Source: Actinomycetes bacterium (GTDB lineage: Bacteria > Actinomycetota > Acidimicrobiia > Acidimicrobiales > Microtrichaceae). Taken from it: 6,629 nucleotides of DNA. Each line of letters starts with the position of its first letter. The first letter of the stretch is position 1. A program made the translations under genes and the position numbers. Under the pieces are notes generated by a model. It was not told the DNA's origin and made no database searches. It saw only the letters and a program-made list of their open reading frames with translations. Below are positions 1-5,901 of this stretch, one piece after another. The stretch spans positions 1-6,629 of the forward strand of contig JAFAFZ010000455.1 in assembly GCA_023423215.1 (NCBI GenBank), in the 5' to 3' direction.

Positions 1-636
1 GCCGAGACCGCACGTCGCCACCTCGCCCGGCGCCCGCCACCGGGCGGGACCGCCACGGTTCGAGGAACCGAGCAGGGCGCCCGTCGTGTCGAGGGCCGCC
101 ACGGTGACGAGGCCGTCGATGCGGTAGCCGCCCGGGTAGCTCGGCGCACGGTCCAGGTCGAGCCCGTCGTTGCCCGCCGCGGCCACGACGAGCACCCCGT
201 CCTGTGCCGCTCGTTCGATCGCCTCGCGGGTCCGGGGCAGCGGCTCCGCGCCGGCGAGGCTGAGCAGGACGACGCCCGCGCCGTGCTGGCGTAGGTGGTC
301 GAGGCCCGCGGCGACGCGCTCGTCCGTCGTCGCGCCGTGCCGATCCACCACCTTCACCGCCGCCAGGCGGGCCTGCGGCGCGACGGCCTGCACGATCGAG
401 GCCATCTCGGTGCCGTGGCCGTCCAGGTCGTCGAGGCCTTCGCCGCGGACTTCGCTCCGGCTCACCGCGTCATCGAGGCGTCCCGCTGCGACGGTCGTGC
501 GGTCGACGCCGGAGTCGAGGATGCCGACGAGGGCCGCTCGGTCGGGCGCCGCGGACTCCGCACCGGCGCCGCGTGCGGACGCCGACACCGCGATGGGCAG
601 CGCCGCGACCAGCAGCACCGCGAGCGCGACCCTCAC
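1..636 (-). CDS. Subtilisin-like (S8) secreted serine protease, 3' part missing at window edge
   Basis: This is an exported serine endopeptidase of the subtilase family; 212 codons are visible and the frame is open to base 1. Seen: a GTG start overlaps the stop of the upstream lipoprotein gene (GTGA). A signal peptide follows (residues 1 to about 21, RVALAVLLVAALPIAVSASA). The Asp block is GILDSGVD (D41), the His block is DGHGTEMAS (H74), the substrate-binding strand is LLSLAG (S126), the oxyanion-hole Asn block is AAAGNDG (N156), and YPGGY and RAPGE are the usual downstream landmarks. The Ser block (GTSxA) would lie beyond the left edge, so catalytic completeness cannot be judged. Odd points: only about 20 residues separate the signal peptide from D41, leaving no room for an I9-type propeptide, and the His block reads HGTE instead of the usual HGTH. 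No Shine-Dalgarno precedes the GTG, so translational coupling to the lipoprotein is likely. Family assignment is firm; the substrate is unknown. Confidence 0.93.
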   Translation of the reverse strand, partial: MRVALAVLLVAALPIAVSASARGAGAESAAPDRAALVGILDSGVDRTTVAAGRLDDAVSRSEVRGEGLDDLDGHGTEMASIVQAVAPQARLAAVKVVDRHGATTDERVAAGLDHLRQHGAGVVLLSLAGAEPLPRTREAIERAAQDGVLVVAAAGNDGLDLDRAPSYPGGYRIDGLVTVAALDTTGALLGSSNRGGPARWRAPGEVATCGLG

Positions 637-2222
637 TCGTCGGGCACGTAGGACAGGCACTGCGCGTTGTTCGTGCCGCAGCCCGACACCTCCGGTGAGC
701 TGGGGGCCGGTTGGTAGCAGTAGGAGCCGTTGCCGAGGACGTTCCCCTGGGCCGGCTGCAGTCCGTTGTCGTACGGGCAGGGCATCTGCTGTGACCAGCG
801 GAGCGAGATCAGGTTCTGGCTCGTGCACCCGCTGGTGTTCGAGTTGCTCGCGTCGCCGATGCCGCACCCCGCGATGGGCGTCTGTGCGAGCCAGAGCGCC
901 CGGCCCTCGAAGGTGTTGGCGGAGTCGGGAGCGAGCTGGACCGCCTGGGTCGCCATGCTGGCGTCCTCGGTCGGCGCATCGCTGGACCACGGCGAGGAGT
1001 ACACGTTCGCGAAGCCACCGCTCGTGCCGTCGTCCGCGTCCCACGCCGCCCACATGGTGCTGTTGGATTCCTCACCGGTCGTGCCGACCACGGCTCCGAG
1101 CTGCATCAGGTTCGGCTGGTTGTTGCAGTAGTCGCTCACGTCGAGGACGCTCGTCGCCATCGCGATCATGAGGGTGAACGGGCCGCCGAACACCAGCGAC
1201 AGCGCGGTGTCGAGGGCGGTGATCTCGGCCTTGAGGGTGTCCTCGACCGCTCCGGCCATCGACGCTGCCTCGGTGTCGGTGAACGGCAGGTTGTCGGTCA
1301 TGTCGTTCGCGACGATCGTCTGGGTCACCGCGTCGCCCGGCTGGAGCGTGAGGTCGAAGCCGTTGGGGTTGGAGCCGTCCTCGCCCTGGTAGAAGCAGCT
1401 GCCGGACTCGCCGCTCAGCACGACCGGCACACCGGTCGAGGTCGAGGACGCGACCGTCCACTCGTCCGGGTTCGGGTACAGGTTCGGGCCGTACTGCTGG
1501 GGCACCGGTTCCAACGACGCCGAGTCGTAGGTGTACACGCCGGTCGCGGTGTCGTTGCGGACGGTCAGGGCACCGCCCGGGCGGTCGGCGGTCGTCGTCG
1601 GGCCCTGTGCGCCGGTGAACGTGGCGCCGTGCGTCCAGTCGACCTGGCCGTCGACCACCTGGAGGTCGCGTTGCTGCTGCACGCCGACGTTGACCAGGCG
1701 CAACGCATCGGTGCGCGTCGCCTCGTCCTCGGAGGCGAGGCCCTGGTCGTCGAGGAACGCGACGACCTCCGGCTCCAGTGCGATCTCGTAGACCCGCGTG
1801 CCGTCGGCGGAGTGCAGCTCGTCGTCGGTCGTCGTCCTGGTGACGACCCGGTCGTCGGGCTGCGGACCCATGGACATCATCGATCGGGCGACCCACAACG
1901 TCACCTCGGCGCGGTCGGCGGCGACCCCGTCGCTCGATCGTGCGTTGGCGACGTCGTAGGCGACGCGGAAGTGGACGGTCGCGCTCCCGTCGTCGGCCCG
2001 TTCCAGGCTCAGACGCTCGGCGAGCCGGGGCGCCGCGTAGGCGAAGCGGCCGTCGGGACCGACCAGCTCGTGGCGGGAACCCGGTGACAGCGAGTCCGCC
2101 GCCGGTGGCGGGTCTTCGATGGCGGTCGAGCGCCCGGTGTCACTCGTGCAGCCCGTGGCGAGCAGTGCGGCGCAGGTCGCCGCCACGAGGGCGATGGAGG
2201 AGCGTGGGTGTCGGCGCGGCAT
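633..2222 (-). CDS. Secreted lipoprotein of unknown family, cysteine-rich C-terminus
   Basis: I do not recognise the family. Seen: 529 residues with a lipoprotein signal peptide. A basic start (MPRRHPRSS) is followed by a hydrophobic core and a lipobox-like LLATGC with C25 as the likely lipidated residue, then a Pro/Ser/Asp-rich tether (about 26-50). The mature chain is acidic and rich in Ser, Thr, Asp, Gly and Asn, as in extracellular proteins. Eight further cysteines (276, 366, 453, 466, 482, 502, 515, 522) are an even number, and six lie in the last 80 residues, suggesting disulfides in an oxidising compartment. A hydrophobic stretch at about 341-360 (SLVFGGPFTLMIAMATSVL) breaks the otherwise polar chain. 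The ATG start is supported by a ribosome-binding site GAAGGGA at 2228-2234 with a 5-base gap. The last codons overlap the subtilase start, so the two are expected to be co-expressed. The protein could be a substrate, anchor, chaperone or inhibitor of that protease; this is inference. The reading frame and export are well supported, the function is not. Confidence 0.9.
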   Translation of the reverse strand: MPRRHPRSSIALVAATCAALLATGCTSDTGRSTAIEDPPPAADSLSPGSRHELVGPDGRFAYAAPRLAERLSLERADDGSATVHFRVAYDVANARSSDGVAADRAEVTLWVARSMMSMGPQPDDRVVTRTTTDDELHSADGTRVYEIALEPEVVAFLDDQGLASEDEATRTDALRLVNVGVQQQRDLQVVDGQVDWTHGATFTGAQGPTTTADRPGGALTVRNDTATGVYTYDSASLEPVPQQYGPNLYPNPDEWTVASSTSTGVPVVLSGESGSCFYQGEDGSNPNGFDLTLQPGDAVTQTIVANDMTDNLPFTDTEAASMAGAVEDTLKAEITALDTALSLVFGGPFTLMIAMATSVLDVSDYCNNQPNLMQLGAVVGTTGEESNSTMWAAWDADDGTSGGFANVYSSPWSSDAPTEDASMATQAVQLAPDSANTFEGRALWLAQTPIAGCGIGDASNSNTSGCTSQNLISLRWSQQMPCPYDNGLQPAQGNVLGNGSYCYQPAPSSPEVSGCGTNNAQCLSYVPDE

Positions 2223-2335
2223 GGACGTCCCTTCGGTGAACTTCTTTCACGCTAACGAGGCGCCCGCTGAAGTCCTCCGTGTCGTGGCCCGCGGCGCAGT
2301 GGGTAGGCCTGCAGGATGAGCAGAGCGGCGCAGCG
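2223..2335. promoter_or_regulatory. Divergent control region between lipoprotein and Rieske-FAD genes
   Basis: These 113 bases separate two divergent starts. The side near the lipoprotein (about 2231-2258) is clearly less GC-rich than anything around it. On the minus strand a TAnnnT-type -10 box TAGCGT lies at 2249-2254, about 26 bases upstream of the lipoprotein ATG. The matching -35 position (about 2272-2277, GAGGAC) is a poor match to TTGACA, so an alternative sigma factor or an activator is possible. The lipoprotein ribosome-binding site GAAGGGA is at 2228-2234. On the plus strand no convincing -35/-10 pair or strong ribosome-binding site was found for the oxidoreductase. The promoter boxes are tentative. 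Confidence 0.4.
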
Positions 2336-3841
2336 ATGAGGTCCGACCGATCCGACCGGCCCTGGTGGTGGTCGAACGGCGACGAGCCGCCGCCGATCCA
2401 CACCGAGCACGGGTCGGTGCAGGCCGATGCGGTCGTGGTGGGCGGGGGCATCGCCGGCCTGATGATCGCCGCCGAGCTGGCGGCCGCGGGCCGGTCGGTG
2501 TGCGTCTTCGAGGCCCGCCGTGTCGGCGGTGGCGTGACGGGGTCCAGCACGGCGAAGGTGACGGCGCTGCACGGCGCGACCTACCACCGCCTGGCCAGCC
2601 GGCGTGGCCCCGAGATCGCCCGGCACTACGCCCAGGCGAACCAGGCGGGCATCGCCACCTACCAGCGGCTCATCGATGAGCACGGCATCGACTGCGGGTG
2701 GCAGCGCCTGGACGCGGTCACCTACGCCGCCGAGCCGTCGCGATCCGCCACGATCCAGGCCGAGCTGTCCGCAGCCGCCGAGGCCGGCCTTCCCGTGCGC
2801 GAGGTGACCGACCTGCCGCTCCCGTTCCCCGTGGCGGCGGCGGTCCGGTGCGCGGACCAGGCGATGCTCGACCCCGTCCGGTTCGCGCTCGGGCTCGCCG
2901 CGGCGCTGCGTCGGGGCGGCGTCCGCATCATCGAGGGCGCCCGGGTCCGAGAGGTCGAGACCGGACCGCCGCACGTGGTGCACACGGACCGCCTCACGGC
3001 GACGGCGCCGGTGCTCGTGCTCGCCACCCAGCTGCCCATCCACGACCCGGGGCTGTTCTTCGCCCGCTGCTCGCCGGTCCGGTCCTACGCCCTGGCCGCG
3101 ACGCTCGACGGCCCGGTGCCCGAGCTGATGTCCCTGAGCATCGACGAGCCGGGACGCTCGATCCGCCCGACGTCGCTCGGCTCGTCGACGGGCGTGTTCG
3201 GCGGCGGATCCCACCGCGTCGGCGAGGGCGGCGACACCCGTCGCTTCCACCGCGAGCTCGAGGAGTGGGTGCGAGCCAGCTTCGCCGTGCGCTCGATCGA
3301 CGCTCGCTGGTCGGCACAGGACTTCGTCCCCAACGACGATGCCCCGTTCATCGGGCGCATGCCGAACGCTCCCGAGGGGACCTTCGTCGCGACGGGCTTC
3401 AAGAAGTGGGGGTTCACCTCTGCCGCCGTGGCGGGCTCGCTGATCGGTGAGCTGGTCGACGGCCCGTTGCCGGAGTGGGGCAGGGCGTTCGACGCGACAC
3501 GCGCGGCGGTCGACGTGCAGGGCGCAGGCGAGCTGCTGCGCTCGAACGCGAAGGTCGCCGTGCACTTCCTCGGCGACCGCGTGGGATCGGCCCGTCCGAA
3601 GGGCGTGTCGTCGCTCGCCCCCGGTGCGGGCGCCATCGTCGAGGTGGACGGCGAGAAGCTGGCGGGCCACCGCGACGACAGCGGTGAGCTGCACCTGGTG
3701 CCGGCGCGCTGCACCCACGTCGGGTGCCTGGTGGCGTGGAACCCGGCGGAGCGCTCCTGGGACTGCCCGTGCCACGGCTCACGGTTCGACGTCGACGGCT
3801 CGGTGATCTGCGGTCCCGCGACCCGCGGGCTGGCCGAGTGA
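2336..3841 (+). CDS. FAD-dependent oxidoreductase with C-terminal Rieske [2Fe-2S] domain
   Basis: This is a cytosolic flavoprotein of the glycine oxidase/D-amino-acid oxidase-like (DAO) fold fused to a Rieske iron-sulfur domain, the architecture of Bacillus YhfW-type proteins. The physiological substrate of that group is not established to my knowledge. Seen in 501 residues: a dinucleotide-binding motif VVVGGGIAGL from about 33, with E59 of VFEAR at the end of strand 2; the subfamily signature TAKVTALHG (72-80); YAQANQAGI; RWSAQD (324-329); and the C-terminal FAD-contact motif ATGFKKWG (352-359). The Rieske domain carries C459-x-H461 and C477-x2-H480, with C464 and C479 as the typical disulfide pair, so all cluster ligands are present. 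There is no signal peptide. Start choice: ATG 2336 leaves the usual short lead with tryptophans before the Rossmann motif. An in-frame GTG at 2279 adds 19 residues but lacks a ribosome-binding site and would reach into the divergent promoter. The SDR gene follows after 7 bases, suggesting an operon. Confidence 0.93.
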   Translation: MRSDRSDRPWWWSNGDEPPPIHTEHGSVQADAVVVGGGIAGLMIAAELAAAGRSVCVFEARRVGGGVTGSSTAKVTALHGATYHRLASRRGPEIARHYAQANQAGIATYQRLIDEHGIDCGWQRLDAVTYAAEPSRSATIQAELSAAAEAGLPVREVTDLPLPFPVAAAVRCADQAMLDPVRFALGLAAALRRGGVRIIEGARVREVETGPPHVVHTDRLTATAPVLVLATQLPIHDPGLFFARCSPVRSYALAATLDGPVPELMSLSIDEPGRSIRPTSLGSSTGVFGGGSHRVGEGGDTRRFHRELEEWVRASFAVRSIDARWSAQDFVPNDDAPFIGRMPNAPEGTFVATGFKKWGFTSAAVAGSLIGELVDGPLPEWGRAFDATRAAVDVQGAGELLRSNAKVAVHFLGDRVGSARPKGVSSLAPGAGAIVEVDGEKLAGHRDDSGELHLVPARCTHVGCLVAWNPAERSWDCPCHGSRFDVDGSVICGPATRGLAE

Positions 3842-3848
3842 GGGCCCG

Positions 3849-4860
3849 GTGCTGACGGGGCTGCGGCGTTCGCCGCGCCGCACCGCCTGGCCGCTCGTCG
3901 TGGTGCTGGTGGGTGCGTCGAGCGGTGTCGGGCGCGCCACCGCCCACGCCCTGGCCCACGGGCACCACCACCTGGTGCTCGCCGCACGGGGCGTGCCCGC
4001 CGCTCGAGGAGGTCGCGGGCGAGTGCCGACGACTCGGAGCGTCGGCCCTCGTCGTCCCGACCGACGTGGGCGACGCGGACGAGGTCGAGCTGCTCCGACG
4101 ACGGGCGCTCGACGAGCACGGCCGGATCGACGTGTGGATCTCGGCGGCCGCAGCGGTCACGGCGGGCGCCCTCGTCGACCAGCCGGTCGCCGAGGTCGAG
4201 ACGCTGTTCCGCACCAACGTGATCGGCGCCGCGCTCGGCGCACGGGCGGCGCTCGCCACGTTCGAGGAACAGGGTGCCGGCGACCTGATCCTGATCGCCT
4301 CGCTGCTCGGCGTGGTGCCCAACCCCGTCGTGCCGACCTACGTCGCCAGCAAGTTCGCGGTGCGCGGGTTGGCGCTCAGCCTGCGACAGGGCGTCGCCGG
4401 ACAGCGTGACGTGCACGTGTCCTGCGTGCTGCCCGGACCGATCGACACCCCGCTCTTCCAGCGCGCGGGTGACCACACCGGTCGCCGCCTGCGGTCGATC
4501 CCGCCGGCGATCGCTCCCGAGCGCGTCGCCGCGGCCGTGGTGCGCTGCGTGTCGCACCCGCGCCGTCAGGTGGTGGTCGGCGTGGTCCCGCGCCTGGTGG
4601 TGGTGCTGCACCGACTCGCTCCCCGAGCGGTGGAGTGGGGCGCAGGGACGTACGCGGCGCTGGCGATCACCACCGGCGGGCCCGAGGCCGAGGGCTCCGG
4701 CACCGTCCTGGAGCCGGGCGCCGACGGTGGCGCCGTGCAGGGCGGCTGGCGTCGTGGAGGAGCGCGGCGACGTCTCGGCAGCTGGATCGGATCGGCACGC
4801 GCCGCTCGCTCGGCCGGTCCGGTCCGGCAACCGGAGGAACCGGCCGGCGGGACCGGGTGA
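3849..4860 (+). CDS. SDR family NAD(P)-dependent oxidoreductase, frameshifted as written (possible pseudogene)
   Basis: This is a classical short-chain dehydrogenase/reductase acting on an unknown alcohol or carbonyl substrate with NAD(P)H. The family is encoded in two frames. The first, from GTG 3849, gives the cofactor motif GASSGVG (residues 22-28) and LVLAARG, then loses family resemblance. The next frame (+1), open to TGA 4860, takes over with LEEVAGECRRLGAS. Deleting one base between about 3985 and 4008, for example from the G run 3988-3991 or the C run 3996-3998, restores a 336-residue protein. In that reconstruction the catalytic set is N123, S151, Y164 and K168 (YVASK), with normal Ser-Tyr spacing of 13. 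A C-terminal extension includes HPRRQVVVG and a hydrophobic helix, then VQGGWRR, as in roughly 330-residue members. The NNAG element is replaced by SAAA. The start lies 7 bases after the Rieske-FAD stop (TGAGGG may serve as ribosome-binding site); GTG 3900 is an alternative. Family is certain; whether the break is real or a sequencing error is open. Confidence 0.85.
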
Positions 4861-4871
4861 GCCCGTCCGGC
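4843..4871. terminator. Weak hairpin between convergent SDR and metallo-hydrolase genes
   Basis: GCCGGCGGG (4843-4851) can pair with CCCG (4862-4865) and CCGGC (4867-4871), with one bulged T at 4866 and a 10-base loop. The stem spans the SDR stop codon and sits in the only gap between two convergent genes, where a bidirectional terminator would be expected. There is no T-tract on either side, and GC-rich DNA forms such stems by chance, so this is tentative. Confidence 0.28.
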
Positions 4872-4888
4872 GCCGCCGCTGTGGCACC

Positions 4889-5752
4889 TCAGGCGCGCAG
4901 CTCCTCGGCGCGGAACCGGAACGAGTCGCCCCGGTCCAGGTAGTGCACCTGCGTCGAGAGCCCCGCCTCGTCGACCGCCTCCCGGAAGTCGTCGAGCGGT
5001 GAGCGGAAGACCGTGTAGTCGTCGTAGTGGATGGGGATGGCATGGCGGGGCTGCAGCACGCGCAGCGCCTCCACGCCCTGGCGTGCGTCCATCGTGAGGG
5101 TGATCCCGAGGATGCGGGTGCCGCCGAGGTGCAGCAGGGCCAGGTGCAGGTCGGGGCAGCGGCGGGGGATCTCGCGCAGCCGGTCGTGCATCAGCGTGTC
5201 GCCCGAGACGTAGAGGCGCAGCGTCGGCTCGTCGCGGTGCGCGAACTCGAGCACGCTGCCCATGACCGGCGGGAGGGCCCGGTCGAGCGGGACGGGGGCG
5301 TGACGTGCCGGCGTCGCGGTGATGCGGAGCTCGTGCTCGCCACGTCGCAGGACCTGGGTCTGCCACGTGTCCAGGGGACGCCGGTCCCGGAAGCCCTGAC
5401 GACCCAGCTTCCGCGCGGCGTGCGCCGTCGTCACGATCGGCACGTCCTTCGGCAGCTCGCGCGCGGCCCGCTCGTCGAAGTGGTCGCCATGGTGGTGCGA
5501 GAGCACGATCACGTCCAGGGGTGGCAGCTCCTGGATCGACCGCGCCGGTTCGGTCAGGCGGCGGCTGCGGAGCCCGCCGCCGAGCGGCGCGTGCTCGCCC
5601 TGGTGCAGGAAGTTCGGATCGGTCAGCACCGTGAAGCCGCCGTAGCGGAGCAGCACCGTCGCGGTGCCGATGAAGAGCACCTCGCCCACCTCCGGCGACG
5701 CCTCCTGTGCGGTGGCGGTGGGGGTGAGCTCGATGACGTCGGGTTCGGCCAC
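4889..5752 (-). CDS. Metallo-beta-lactamase-fold hydrolase, UlaG/NAPE-PLD-like
   Basis: This is a predicted cytosolic metal-dependent hydrolase of the metallo-beta-lactamase superfamily, in the branch with the UlaG-like lactonases and NAPE-phospholipase D-like enzymes (beta-lactamase superfamily 2 type). Seen in 287 residues: GEVLFIGTATVLLRYGGFTVLTDP at 23-46, the characteristic strand-turn-strand opening of this branch; the metal motif SHHHGDH with H86, H88, D90 and H91; then H151 (TPARHAP), D185 (YVSGDT) and H242 (IPIHYDDY). All expected zinc ligands are present, so it should be active. No signal peptide or membrane segment is seen. The start is GTG, supported by a strong ribosome-binding site GAGAGAGGA at 5760-5768 seven bases upstream. 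It is convergent with the SDR gene (28-base gap) and divergent from the hemerythrin gene. The substrate cannot be deduced: family members cleave lactones, phosphodiesters and other esters, and many are uncharacterised. Confidence 0.93.
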   Translation of the reverse strand: MAEPDVIELTPTATAQEASPEVGEVLFIGTATVLLRYGGFTVLTDPNFLHQGEHAPLGGGLRSRRLTEPARSIQELPPLDVIVLSHHHGDHFDERAARELPKDVPIVTTAHAARKLGRQGFRDRRPLDTWQTQVLRRGEHELRITATPARHAPVPLDRALPPVMGSVLEFAHRDEPTLRLYVSGDTLMHDRLREIPRRCPDLHLALLHLGGTRILGITLTMDARQGVEALRVLQPRHAIPIHYDDYTVFRSPLDDFREAVDEAGLSTQVHYLDRGDSFRFRAEELRA

Positions 5753-5901
5753 GGCGGTGTCCTCTCTCGGGCTCCGGGCGCCCTACCCAGGCGATGTGCG
5801 TCCAGTCCGGGCCGCGACGACGTCCGGAGCAGCCGGTGGGACCCTCGTCACATCGGGGGTGCGACCGATTGGCCCGAAGGCGGCGCGGGTACCGGGTCGC
5901 C
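5753..5901. promoter_or_regulatory. Divergent intergenic region between metallo-hydrolase and hemerythrin genes
   Basis: These 149 bases must hold the promoters of both flanking genes. The strong minus-strand ribosome-binding site of the metallo-hydrolase is at 5760-5768. On the minus strand TGGACG and GGGTAGGGC resemble -35/-10 elements, but the spacing is too short (about 13) to call a promoter. On the plus side only a weak G-rich stretch (GGGTACCGGG, near 5888-5897) precedes the ATG, and no clear -35/-10 pair was found. I saw no convincing operator-like inverted repeat. Confidence 0.35.

Noticed and set aside
170..1171. A 333-codon plus-strand open frame opposite the subtilase and lipoprotein
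   Set aside because: It is Arg/Ser/Pro/Thr-rich without domains, and the minus strand encodes a signal peptide with subtilase D/H/N motifs and an exported lipoprotein over the same bases.
2252..3775. A 507-codon minus-strand open frame opposite the Rieske-FAD gene
   Set aside because: It is rich in Arg, His, Gly, Asp and Val, as expected from reading the complement of a GC-rich gene, while the plus strand shows complete FAD and Rieske motifs.
3913..4860. The SDR taken as an intact 315-residue gene starting at GTG 3913
   Set aside because: Its first 30 or so residues are an out-of-frame reading of the Rossmann motif that is correct in the neighbouring frame, so this start is an artefact of the frame break.
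3085..5043. A 652-codon open frame on the minus strand across the Rieske-FAD, SDR and metallo-hydrolase genes
   Set aside because: The translation is low-complexity Arg/Ser/Pro/Ala/Gly-rich with no recognisable motif and lies antisense to, or out of frame with, genes having clear catalytic motifs. Long stop-free antisense frames are expected at this GC content.
5794..5901. N-terminal extension of the hemerythrin from GTG 5794
   Set aside because: The added 36 residues are Arg/Pro-rich with no family match, and ATG 5902 sits exactly at the conserved beginning of the HHE domain.
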